A stretch of DNA of 64,000 bases from Burkholderiaceae bacterium (lineage in GTDB: Bacteria > Pseudomonadota > Gammaproteobacteria > Burkholderiales > Burkholderiaceae_C), in contig SCQQ01000042.1 in the NCBI GenBank assembly GCA_004299095.1, positions 1 through 64,000 on the forward strand. Reading direction: 5' to 3'. How positions within the stretch are numbered: the stretch's first letter is position 1; every line of letters begins with the position of its first letter. The notes under the pieces were generated by a model, which was given only the letters and a program-made list of their open reading frames with translations, searched no databases and was not told where the DNA came from. Made by a program: the position numbers and the translations under genes. Of this stretch, positions 15,562-23,703 are shown one piece after another.

Positions 15562-17511
15562 TCAGTTCGCAACTTCGGCTAATGGGGAAACCACTGGTGC
15601 GGTCTTGGTGCATTGCGGTTCCACATCAATGGACAACACTCCAGTCCACCAGCGCGCGTAGTTCACCCAGCGCCACACTTGCCAATCAAACCGCCTCTTT
15701 CCGGACACGATGGCATCGAACGCGCCGATCAACTGGGCATGATTCAGGAACGGGATAGTGCGCGCTGCTTTCAGCCAGCCGCGATACTGCGGCGCGAGTT
15801 GAATGAACCAGTTGCGCTCAGGCGTGGCAAAGCCGATCTTGTCGCGCCGGTCAAGGATGGCGTCGGGCACGATCCCGCGCATGGCGGCGCGGAAAACGTG
15901 CTTGGTCTGGCCGGCATCGGAGATCAGGTAGTTTTCAGGCAGTGCGTACAACAGCCGACACAGTTGGGGCGTGAGGAACGGCACGCGGCTTTCAATGGCA
16001 AACGCCATGGAATTGCGGTCGCCGTGGCGCAGCAGGCTGGGCAAACCCTGGTGCTGCAGGCTGCGCCCGAGAAATTCGATCAGCCTGCGACCGCGGGCAC
16101 CGGGTGCGCGCAGTGACTTAGGCCGCACGAAGCGCACGCCAGCATCCAACAGTACGCCGGCGTTCAACCACGCGGGCTCCGCGCCGCGCCCATCGAGGCG
16201 ATAGAGCGCGTCGTACGCGCCATCGGGCAGCAGCGCGCGCGCGAGTGCGGCGGCGGTTTGCTTGCCGCTGGCCGAATGCCAGCGCGACCAACGCATGAGA
16301 AAGCGCGCTGCCTCCATGACGTGTCCGCTTTGCACCAAGCTCATGGCACGCTGGCCCGGATAGCCGGCGTAGCCAGCCAACAGCTCATCGGCACCTTGCC
16401 CGTCAAGCGTGACCGTGATGCCACTCTCACGCGCAAGTTGGAAGACACGACGCTGCGCGTAAATGCTGGTGCTGCCGAAAGGCTCGCCCTGCGCGCACAC
16501 GACGGTGTCGATGTCACGCGCGAGATCGTCGGCATTGGCAAAAACCTTGTGCGGCTGCGCGTCAACTTGTTGATTAACGAGATCGACCCAGCGGTCTTCA
16601 GAAATGGCCGCATCGGAGGCGATGTAGCTGAAGGTGTGGATCGGCAAGTCGGGCTCCAGGTGTCGAATGGCGCAGACCACAGCGGACGAATCTATGCCAC
16701 CCGAAAGTGCCGCGCCCAGCGGCACGTCGCTGCGCAATTGGCGGTGCACGTTTTGCAGGAATTCCGCACGCACCGCCTCGGCTGCATCGTCGAACGAGAG
16801 CGTGGAAGTTTGCTCCACATTGGGCGTCCACCACTGGCGCAACGCGGAGATGTTGCTGGTCGTCACATCCAACGTGAGGACGTGGCCGGGCATCAAGTGG
16901 CGCACGCCATCGACGAAAGTGCGCTCGCTACTGTCGTAATCGCCGTGCACGAGGTAGTCGTAGGCGCGTTGCAGGTCGGGCCCCGGCCGCACGGGTAGCA
17001 GGGCCAACATGGCCGGCAGCTCCGACGCAAAGAAAAATCCGCCGTCCTGCGACGCGTAGAAGAGCGGCTTGATACCGAACGGGTCGCGTGCGCATGTGAG
17101 CGTGCCGGCGGCTTTGTCCAGCAATGCAAACGCGAACATGCCGTCGAGTTTTTCCAGGCATGCCTCGCCCCAATGCGCCCATGCGTGCAGCAGCACTTCA
17201 GTATCAGAGTTGGTGCGAAACACCACTCCGAGCTTCCGCAGGTCGTCACGCAATTCGATGTAGTTGTAGATCTCACCGTTGAAGATCAGCACGTAGCGGT
17301 CATCTTGAGACGCCATGGGCTGGTTGGCCGCGTCGTTCAGGTCGATAACAGACAGACGTGCATGACCCAGCCAAACTTCACGCCCGCCCAGCGGGAAGTT
17401 TTGCATTTCCTGGTGATCTGGGCCGCGATGGCGGAGACTACAGAGCCCCGCATCGATTCGGCTCTCTATCGGCAAACCTTGAACGGCGACAGCACCAATC
17501 AGACCACACAT
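15562..17511 (-). CDS. Asparagine-synthase-like glutamine amidotransferase
   Basis: A 649-residue AsnB-family protein. Cys2 of MCGLIGAV is the glutaminase nucleophile, with LRHRGPDHQ and IFNGEIYNY in the N-terminal domain. The synthetase domain has the pyrophosphate loop ALSGGIDSSAV near residue 270. In polysaccharide loci such proteins often amidate a uronic-acid sugar (WbpS-like) rather than make asparagine. That role is inference here and would fit the acidic diacetamido sugar made by the Wbp enzymes. The start at 17511 places Cys at position 2, which is required for activity; the extension eleven codons upstream was rejected. Confidence 0.85.
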   Translation of the reverse strand: MCGLIGAVAVQGLPIESRIDAGLCSLRHRGPDHQEMQNFPLGGREVWLGHARLSVIDLNDAANQPMASQDDRYVLIFNGEIYNYIELRDDLRKLGVVFRTNSDTEVLLHAWAHWGEACLEKLDGMFAFALLDKAAGTLTCARDPFGIKPLFYASQDGGFFFASELPAMLALLPVRPGPDLQRAYDYLVHGDYDSSERTFVDGVRHLMPGHVLTLDVTTSNISALRQWWTPNVEQTSTLSFDDAAEAVRAEFLQNVHRQLRSDVPLGAALSGGIDSSAVVCAIRHLEPDLPIHTFSYIASDAAISEDRWVDLVNQQVDAQPHKVFANADDLARDIDTVVCAQGEPFGSTSIYAQRRVFQLARESGITVTLDGQGADELLAGYAGYPGQRAMSLVQSGHVMEAARFLMRWSRWHSASGKQTAAALARALLPDGAYDALYRLDGRGAEPAWLNAGVLLDAGVRFVRPKSLRAPGARGRRLIEFLGRSLQHQGLPSLLRHGDRNSMAFAIESRVPFLTPQLCRLLYALPENYLISDAGQTKHVFRAAMRGIVPDAILDRRDKIGFATPERNWFIQLAPQYRGWLKAARTIPFLNHAQLIGAFDAIVSGKRRFDWQVWRWVNYARWWTGVLSIDVEPQCTKTAPVVSPLAEVAN

Positions 17512-17566
17512 GCGCAATCCCCGACCCAATACCATGCGCCGCAATGCTGACGCTTTCCTGCAAAAA

Positions 17567-18880
17567 TCATTTAACTACCTTGCACCCTAAACGACGTTCC
17601 ACGACGACGATCAGGACCCCCGCGTAAATGATATAACCGACGAACCCGGCGGCTGAAATGGCCATGACGGATTCCACGAACGAATAGCCCCCGTGTTTAG
17701 CCACGAAAAATGCAGCCACCACGAGCAATACGGCGCACACGTCATAAACAAGTTTGTATTCCTGCGCTTGCATAACCGATAGCGTCCGGCTCAATGGACT
17801 AATAACCAATGCGGCATAAAGCCACGGTGCAATGCAAACTGCAGCAATTCCGGCTTCGTGCCATCGGCCCCCAAAAATCCAAGGGACCAGCGAAGGCGCC
17901 AACACCATCACGACGAACATCGGAACCAAACCAATGAGCGCCAGTTTTCGCAGTAACGTATAAAAGAGGGTTCGCGCGCGCGAATGATCGTCAGACCGTA
18001 AAGCATTCGCCAATTCCATCTGAAAAATGTCTGCAACTGCGCTTCCAATTTGACTATTAGGAATCCCAACGATCATACGCGCGAGCCCGAACCACCCGGC
18101 AGCCGTCGCCCCGTGGAGCGTTGCCACTATCGGCAACGGCAAAGTCAAACCGAGCAGATCAATCCATGCCGACGGCGTTTCGAAAACAGGGAATTTGATG
18201 AACGCACGCCCCGATTGCAGCAATTCACGGAAGCCGATCCGGGCGGGCTGGCTTGGAGCAAAGTGTGCGCGGACTCTTCGCGAAAGTCTGAGCATCGCGC
18301 CCCAAGCGCCGGCCAGCTCGGCTGCAAACAGGCCCGCAACGCCGGCGCCCAACACTCCAAGAGCGATACGCGCTCCTGCGTTTGCGCTAGAACGCGCGAT
18401 CGCCGCCCCGGTGATTTCTTTGACCATCCCCGCGCGTAACGCCCATGAGCGGTACGCCATGAAAACACCATATCCCATCAGGATCGGGACAACGGCCAAG
18501 GGCGCCCAGTTGGGAAGCAATTCAAATCCCAGCACGCTGGCATGTTGCAGCGCCCAAAGAATTGGAAGACCCAAAACCGACATAACCAACACCAAAATCA
18601 CTGCCAGGCGGTGGACGTAGTGAGATTGCGTGTCACTTTCGGCAATCAACAGCGCATATTCATACCGTAATGAAAGAGTTCCGGCCCAAAATCCGAAGAA
18701 GGAAAGAAACAATGAAATCACGCCGATCTCCGCTGGCGTGTAGACCCGTGTAACTATTGGCATAGCGCAAATCGTGACAATTTGCGCAACGGCAGTTCCG
18801 CTGACGAGAGTAATGATGCCGCGTGCAACCCGGCCCTTGGGCAGCCTCGCCGCGATGCGTGCTTGTAGTGCCACGAACAT
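17567..18880 (-). CDS. wzx: Lipid-linked repeat-unit flippase (Wzx-like)
   Basis: A 437-residue membrane protein with about twelve hydrophobic helices. The N-terminal segment GIITLVSGTAVAQIVTI and VYTPAEIGVISLFLSF, shared by the polysaccharide-transporter/MATE-like superfamily, identify it as a Wzx flippase. It moves undecaprenyl-linked repeat units across the inner membrane. The ATG at 18880 overlaps the stop of the aminotransferase gene upstream (ATGA), so the two are translationally coupled. Together with the wzy-like gene this makes the locus Wzx/Wzy-dependent rather than ABC-transporter-dependent. Confidence 0.87.
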   Translation of the reverse strand: MFVALQARIAARLPKGRVARGIITLVSGTAVAQIVTICAMPIVTRVYTPAEIGVISLFLSFFGFWAGTLSLRYEYALLIAESDTQSHYVHRLAVILVLVMSVLGLPILWALQHASVLGFELLPNWAPLAVVPILMGYGVFMAYRSWALRAGMVKEITGAAIARSSANAGARIALGVLGAGVAGLFAAELAGAWGAMLRLSRRVRAHFAPSQPARIGFRELLQSGRAFIKFPVFETPSAWIDLLGLTLPLPIVATLHGATAAGWFGLARMIVGIPNSQIGSAVADIFQMELANALRSDDHSRARTLFYTLLRKLALIGLVPMFVVMVLAPSLVPWIFGGRWHEAGIAAVCIAPWLYAALVISPLSRTLSVMQAQEYKLVYDVCAVLLVVAAFFVAKHGGYSFVESVMAISAAGFVGYIIYAGVLIVVVERRLGCKVVK

Positions 18881-19974
18881 CAGGCAGGGACAGTCACTGC
18901 TTGCGCCGCGACCACGATTCCAGTAACAGTTGATTCCCCCAGATACGGATGTATCGGCAAGCTCATGACCCGCTGCGCGATGGCATCACCCACGGGCAAT
19001 TCCGCGCTCGCATCCGCGACGGCAGGCTGGCGATTCAGAGGAATCGGGTAATGCACCGCTGTGGGAATGCCAACGGCTTTCAACTTTTGCTGAATGGCGT
19101 CGCGCTGTTTCACCTGGATGGTGTATTGCGCCCACGCGCTGGTGTTATGCGCCTCGACGTAGGGCGTGGTAGTAATGCCAGCTTGATTGAACAAGCGCGT
19201 GTACGTTTGTGCAACTTGCTGCCGGAGCTGGAGTTCTTCGTCGAAGATTTCGAACTTGACCAGCAAGACGGCGGCTTGCAGCGTATCCATGCGACTGTTC
19301 ACACCGACGCGAATATGGTGATAGTGCCGGTCTTGGCCGTGGCGGGCGATCTGGCGAATGATTTTGGCGAGTTCGTCATCACTGGTAAAAATGGCGCCGC
19401 CGTCGCCGTAACAACCCAGCGGCTTGCTGGGGAAAAAGCTGGTGCACGCGATGCTGCTGAGGTTGCCGCTTTTGCGCCCCTTGTAGCTGGCGCCGAAGCT
19501 CTGTGCGGCGTCTTCGACGACCGCGATACCGTGCCGCGCGGCGATGGCGTTGATGGCATCCATGTCGGCGCACTGGCCGTAGAGCGACACCGGCACGATG
19601 GCCTTGGTGCGCGGGGTGATGGCGGCTTCCAGCAGCGCTGGATCCAGGGTGTAGGTGCGCGGGTCGACATCGACGTACACCGGCTTCGCACCGAGCAGGG
19701 CTACCGTTTCGGCCGTGGCGATGTAGGTGAATCCTGGCGTGATCACTTCGTCGCCCGGGCCTATGCCCAGCGCCATTTGCGCGATTTGCAGCGCGTCGGT
19801 GCCGTTGGCGCAGGTGATGCAGTGCTTGCCGCCCACGTAGGCCGCGAGCTTTTCTTCCAGCTCGGCCACTTCCGGGCCAAGAATAAATTGCCCATGAGCC
19901 AGCACGCGCGCAATGCCCGCGTCGATTTCAGTCTTGAGGCGCTGGTACTGTGTTTTGAGGTCAATGAATTCCAT
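18880..19974 (-). CDS. wbpE: UDP-3-keto-GlcNAcA aminotransferase
   Basis: A 364-residue PLP-dependent sugar aminotransferase of the DegT/DnrJ/EryC1/StrS family. FIDLKTQYQRLKTEI at the start, CANGTDALQIAQMALGIGPGD, VEDAAQSFGASYKGRKSG and SFFPSKPLGCYGDGGAIFT carry the cofactor sites, with the internal aldimine Lys in PSKPLG. It adds an amino group at C3 of the UDP-3-keto uronic acid made by WbpB. The order wbpA-wbpB-wbpD-wbpE and the 9-nt gap after wbpD support the assignment. Confidence 0.92.
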   Translation of the reverse strand: MEFIDLKTQYQRLKTEIDAGIARVLAHGQFILGPEVAELEEKLAAYVGGKHCITCANGTDALQIAQMALGIGPGDEVITPGFTYIATAETVALLGAKPVYVDVDPRTYTLDPALLEAAITPRTKAIVPVSLYGQCADMDAINAIAARHGIAVVEDAAQSFGASYKGRKSGNLSSIACTSFFPSKPLGCYGDGGAIFTSDDELAKIIRQIARHGQDRHYHHIRVGVNSRMDTLQAAVLLVKFEIFDEELQLRQQVAQTYTRLFNQAGITTTPYVEAHNTSAWAQYTIQVKQRDAIQQKLKAVGIPTAVHYPIPLNRQPAVADASAELPVGDAIAQRVMSLPIHPYLGESTVTGIVVAAQAVTVPA

Positions 19975-19982
19975 GATGTATC

Positions 19983-20564
19983 TCAGTTTGGCAGCCGGGC
20001 AACGCTTGCGTCGTCGAGAACGTAGCGCGCACCCGTGTGCCCGCAGACAGCCTCGCCACGGCCGGACACGGGAAGATCGAGTCGTTCGCCAAATTCGCTC
20101 ATCCAGCCGATTTGGCGTGCTGGCACGCCGACCATGAGGGCGTAGGGTTTGACATCCTTGTTGACCACCGCGCCCGCGCCGATGAAGGCGAACTCGCCTA
20201 TCGTCACGCCACAGACGATGGTGCAGTTGGCGCCCAGCGTCGCGCCTTTCTTGACCAGCGTGTAGCGGTATTCATCCTTGCGCTCGATCAGCGAGCGCGG
20301 GTTGTAGACGTTGGTGAACACCATGCTCGGGCCGCAGAACACGCCCTCTTCCAGCGTGACGTTGTCATAGACGCTGACGTTGTTTTGCACCTTGCAGCGG
20401 TCGCCGATCACGACCCTGTTGCCGACGAACACGTTCTGGCCCAGCGATACGCCTTGGCCGATGCGGGCGCCCGCGCACACGTGCACGAAGTGCCAGACAC
20501 GCGAGCCTTCGCCGATTTGCGCGCCGTCATCGACGATGGCGCTGGCGTGCTTGAAGTAGCTCAT
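19983..20564 (-). CDS. wbpD: UDP-GlcNAc3NA N-acetyltransferase
   Basis: A 193-residue left-handed beta-helix acyltransferase. Hexapeptide repeats run from [20 protein letters not shown] to [13 protein letters not shown], with the [19 protein letters not shown] and FTNVYNPRS segments typical of WbpD/WlbB. It acetylates the C3 amine to give UDP-GlcNAc(3NAc)A. The start overlaps the wbpB stop by 4 nt (20561-20564). Confidence 0.93.
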   Translation of the reverse strand: MSYFKHASAIVDDGAQIGEGSRVWHFVHVCAGARIGQGVSLGQNVFVGNRVVIGDRCKVQNNVSVYDNVTLEEGVFCGPSMVFTNVYNPRSLIERKDEYRYTLVKKGATLGANCTIVCGVTIGEFAFIGAGAVVNKDVKPYALMVGVPARQIGWMSEFGERLDLPVSGRGEAVCGHTGARYVLDDASVARLPN

Positions 20565-21511
20565 GCGCCGCGCAGCCGCGCCAGCAGCGGGTGAAAGATT
20601 CCGGGGTTGGCGACAATGGGCGCGCTGCGGATGATTTCCACCGTCTGAACGGCCGCGCGGTTGTCTTCCAGACCATAGCCTTTGCCTTCCAGCACGCGCT
20701 GGTAGCTCTGCGTGTGCAGGTCGGTGAAGCCGCCGGAAAACTCCAGTTCTTCACCTTCCACGTCGATGCTGCGGTAGGTGCGCTGCGCGCCCTGCACCGC
20801 GTTTTCAGGCAAATTGCCGGCGTCGATGGACAAGAACCAGCAGACGCGCGCACGCTCGTATTCAAGATAACCGGCTGCGGTTTTGTCATCCCGATAATGC
20901 ACTTCATTTCTCTTGAGTTCGCCAAAAATGAAATGGAGCATGTCGTAGAAATGCACGCCGATATTGGTGGTGAGCGTGCCGGATTTCCTGTCGTCGCATT
21001 TCCACGACTGCAAATACCATTTGCCGCGCGACGTCATGTAGGTGAGCTTGACGTCAAACACTTTGTCCTTGGGCGCGGTTTGCACTTTTTCGCGCAGCGC
21101 AAGGATCGATGGATGCAAGCGCAATTGGAGAATCGAATTGACGCGCGCACCGTATTTTTTCTCGTACGTGCCCAGTACGTCCAAGTCGGCTGTGGTCAGC
21201 ACCAGCGGTTTTTCGCAAATCACGTCGATGCCGTTTTTCAGCGCGAACTTCATGTGCGGCAAATGCATGTAGTTCGGCGTGCAGATCGAGATGTAATCGA
21301 GTTTCTTGCCCTGGAGCTTCTGGTCTTCGACGTAAGCGGCGAACGCTTCGAATTCGGTAAAGAACTCGGCTTCAGGAAAAAAGCTGTCCATGATGCCGAC
21401 CGAATCGGAGGTATCCATGGCCACCGCCAGATTGTTGCCGGTGTCCTTGATGGCACGCAGGTGGCGCGGCGCGATGTAACCAGCCGTACCAATGAGAGCG
21501 AAATTTTTCAT
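20561..21511 (-). CDS. wbpB: UDP-GlcNAcA 3-dehydrogenase
   Basis: A 316-residue Gfo/Idh/MocA oxidoreductase. [20 protein letters not shown] is the Rossmann start, and [18 protein letters not shown] and [10 protein letters not shown] hold the conserved EKP lysine. [18 protein letters not shown] has the catalytic His region. WbpB oxidises C3 of UDP-GlcNAc uronic acid using tightly bound NAD and is coupled to WbpE in known systems. The gene sits 14 nt downstream of wbpA and overlaps wbpD. Confidence 0.92.
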   Translation of the reverse strand: MKNFALIGTAGYIAPRHLRAIKDTGNNLAVAMDTSDSVGIMDSFFPEAEFFTEFEAFAAYVEDQKLQGKKLDYISICTPNYMHLPHMKFALKNGIDVICEKPLVLTTADLDVLGTYEKKYGARVNSILQLRLHPSILALREKVQTAPKDKVFDVKLTYMTSRGKWYLQSWKCDDRKSGTLTTNIGVHFYDMLHFIFGELKRNEVHYRDDKTAAGYLEYERARVCWFLSIDAGNLPENAVQGAQRTYRSIDVEGEELEFSGGFTDLHTQSYQRVLEGKGYGLEDNRAAVQTVEIIRSAPIVANPGIFHPLLARLRGA

Positions 21512-21525
21512 TTGATGTCGTTATC

Positions 21526-22821
21526 TCACAGTCTGAATACGTCGAAGCCCGCGGCAGCGGCCTGATGGCGGTCGTACAGGCTTTTTACATCCGCCAGCAC
21601 GGGGCGCTTGCCACGGCAGTAGCTGCGCAACGCATCCACCGACAAATCACGGAACTGCTTGTGGCCGACCGCGACGACGACAGTGTCCACGGGGTGCGTG
21701 GCGTCCACCGTTTCCAACTCGATGCCGTAGTGGTGTTCCACTTCGGCGGCATCGGCCCAGGGATCGGCCACGGCCACCTGCGCGCCCCATTTCTGCAGTT
21801 CGCGCACCACGTCGACCGCTTTGCTGTTGCGGATGTCGGGGCAGTTCTCCTTGAACGTGATGCCAAGCACGCCGATGCGGCAGCGCGGCACGTCCATGCC
21901 CGCTTGCAGCATGCGCCGGATGGTGGTGCGCGCCACGTAGCGCCCCATGTTGTCGTTGATGCGGCGGCCCGCCAAGATGACTTGCGGGATATAGCCCACT
22001 TGCTCCGCCTTGTGCGTGAGGTAGTACGGATCCACGCCGATGCAATGGCCGCCGACCATGCCGGGGCGGAACGGCAGGAAGTTCCACTTGCTGCCGGCCG
22101 CTTCCAGCACTTCCAGCGTGTCGATGCCGAGACGCGCAAAGATGACGGAGAGCTCGTTGACCAGCGCGATGTTCAGGTCGCGCTGCGTGTTTTCGATGAC
22201 TTTGGCCGCCTCGGCCACTTTGATGCTGCTGGCTTTGTGGGTGCCGGCCTTGACGATCTCGCCGTAAAGCCGATTCACCGCCTCGGCCGCTTCGGGCGTG
22301 CTGCCGCTGGTGATCTTGCGAATCGTGGTGAGCGTGTTCACCTTGTCCCCAGGGTTGATGCGCTCGGGGCTGTAGCCGCAGAAAAAATCCTGGTTGAACT
22401 TGAGGCCACTGGCGCGTTCCAGCTCGGGCACGCACACTTCCTCTGTCGCACCGGGATACACGGTGGATTCGTAAATCACGACGGAGCCGGGTTTCAATGC
22501 CGGCCCCACGGTTCGACTGGCGCTGATGAGCGGCTGTAAATCCGGGCGTTTGGCGTCGTCGATCGGCGTGGGTACCGTGACGATGAAAACCTGGCAACTC
22601 TTCAAGTCCTTCGGTTCGTGGCTGAAGCGCAGTTGCTTGGCATTTTTCAACTGCTCCGGGCTGCACTCCAGCGTGCGGTCGTGGCCGTTTTCAAGCTCCG
22701 CTATTCGGTCTGCCTTGACGTCAAAGCCGAGAACCGGGCGATGTTTGCCGAATTCGACCGCCAACGGCAGGCCGACGTAACCCAGGCCGACGATGGCCAA
22801 GGGCGTGTTAGTGAGATCCAT
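21526..22821 (-). CDS. wbpA: UDP-GlcNAc 6-dehydrogenase
   Basis: A 431-residue nucleotide-sugar dehydrogenase of the UDP-ManNAc/GlcNAc dehydrogenase branch (WbpA/TviB/VipA). The NAD motif is VGLGYVGLPLAVEFG, with STVYPGATEEVCVPELE, GYSPERINPGDK, and the substrate-binding FRPGMVGGHCIGVDPYYLTHKA containing the catalytic Cys. It oxidises UDP-GlcNAc to the uronic acid, the entry step to UDP-ManNAc3NAcA. Together with wbpB,D,E this defines the pathway; WbpO/TviB-type GalNAc specificity cannot be fully excluded from sequence alone. Confidence 0.9.
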   Translation of the reverse strand: MDLTNTPLAIVGLGYVGLPLAVEFGKHRPVLGFDVKADRIAELENGHDRTLECSPEQLKNAKQLRFSHEPKDLKSCQVFIVTVPTPIDDAKRPDLQPLISASRTVGPALKPGSVVIYESTVYPGATEEVCVPELERASGLKFNQDFFCGYSPERINPGDKVNTLTTIRKITSGSTPEAAEAVNRLYGEIVKAGTHKASSIKVAEAAKVIENTQRDLNIALVNELSVIFARLGIDTLEVLEAAGSKWNFLPFRPGMVGGHCIGVDPYYLTHKAEQVGYIPQVILAGRRINDNMGRYVARTTIRRMLQAGMDVPRCRIGVLGITFKENCPDIRNSKAVDVVRELQKWGAQVAVADPWADAAEVEHHYGIELETVDATHPVDTVVVAVGHKQFRDLSVDALRSYCRGKRPVLADVKSLYDRHQAAAAGFDVFRL

Positions 22822-22860
22822 AAAGAAAGTGAAATAAATGGCGCCGACGCGCCGAGTTGA

Positions 22861-23256
22861 TTAAGGATGGTCAAACCAGTCTGTGTCCGGCTGGGAGAGC
22901 GTACGTTCATTGGCGTCTCGCGCATCCGCCAACGCCTCGCGCCGCAGCGCCTCGATTTCGCCCGCCAACGCCTTGTATTCCGCCTGCTTGCGCGCCAGGA
23001 AGTGCACGGTGGCAAGGCTTTTGGCGGCAATGCCCGCGGGTGTGAGCTGGTAGAGGTAGGCGCGTTTGTTCTGGCTGTTCCTGAAATTCTCGGTCTTGAC
23101 GTAGCCCTTGTCGAGCAGTGCCCTGAGGCAATAGTTGATCTTGCCCAGGCTCATGCCCAATTCGGCGGCCAGCTCACGCTGCGGGGTGGACGGGTTGTCC
23201 GCCAGGCGGCGCAGCAGGATGTAGCGAGCCTCGTCGGTCAGGATACGTTCAGGCAT
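22861..23256 (-). CDS. EPS-associated MarR-family transcriptional regulator
   Basis: A 131-residue winged-helix protein. RYILLRRLADNPSTPQRELA, LGMSLGKINYCLRALLDKGY and RAYLYQLTPAGIAAKS give the HTH and wing, and a helical tail follows (ARKQAEYKALAGEIEALRR). This compact regulator family is found at the head of exopolysaccharide clusters in betaproteobacteria. I chose the ATG at 23256 because the domain begins there; the much longer upstream frame is composed of low-complexity residues. It is the first gene of the minus-strand locus, 39 bp before wbpA, so it is likely to control the whole operon. Confidence 0.82.
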   Translation of the reverse strand: MPERILTDEARYILLRRLADNPSTPQRELAAELGMSLGKINYCLRALLDKGYVKTENFRNSQNKRAYLYQLTPAGIAAKSLATVHFLARKQAEYKALAGEIEALRREALADARDANERTLSQPDTDWFDHP

Positions 23257-23703
23257 TGAACGCGGATTGTAACTACGCCGCGAATCGCCAGAGCAACAGC
23301 CGTCCACGACCGTCAACGACACTGACCGTGCGAGGTCCGGGGAGCTGGTCCGGCGTACTCTCGCTGCCGGCCCAGCCGTCTTGGCCGGCCATTTCCAGCG
23401 GCAGCGCCTCATCCACCCGGGAGGCCGTGTGCAGCGTGAAGCGCGGCCTGCACCAATCGGCTGAGCGCACTTGGCCGCCACGCCGGCCACCGGTACGGCC
23501 CAGGGAAAAGTCCTCGAAACCCGCCGTGATCAAGCCGGATTTCCCACGGCCAGCAGACCCCTCGGATAGTTGACGGATTTCGTGCGGATTCGACCCGGCG
23601 GCAATAACCCTGTCGGTAATACACTGGTTTCCGACATGCATTCATGGGTATGCCGTTATGCCCTTGAGACATGTTCGACATCCAAAAAATCAGGAGGCCA
23701 CTC
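23257..23703. promoter_or_regulatory. Divergent intergenic region of the EPS locus and fdnGHI
   Basis: 447 bp without a recognisable gene; open frames on both strands read as unfamiliar, compositionally biased protein. It must hold the promoter of the EPS regulator (leftward) and of fdnG (rightward). ATGGGTA at 23644-23650 is a perfect NarL heptamer on the minus strand (TACCCAT), 54 bp before the fdnG start, but the expected second half of a 7-2-7 site is poor. A strong ribosome binding site, AGGAGG, lies at 23692-23697. Confidence 0.4.

Noticed and set aside
23273-23641. Small minus-strand frame upstream of fdnG as a gene
   Set aside because: No family recognised, no ribosome binding site, and it overlaps another weak frame in a region that must hold two promoters.
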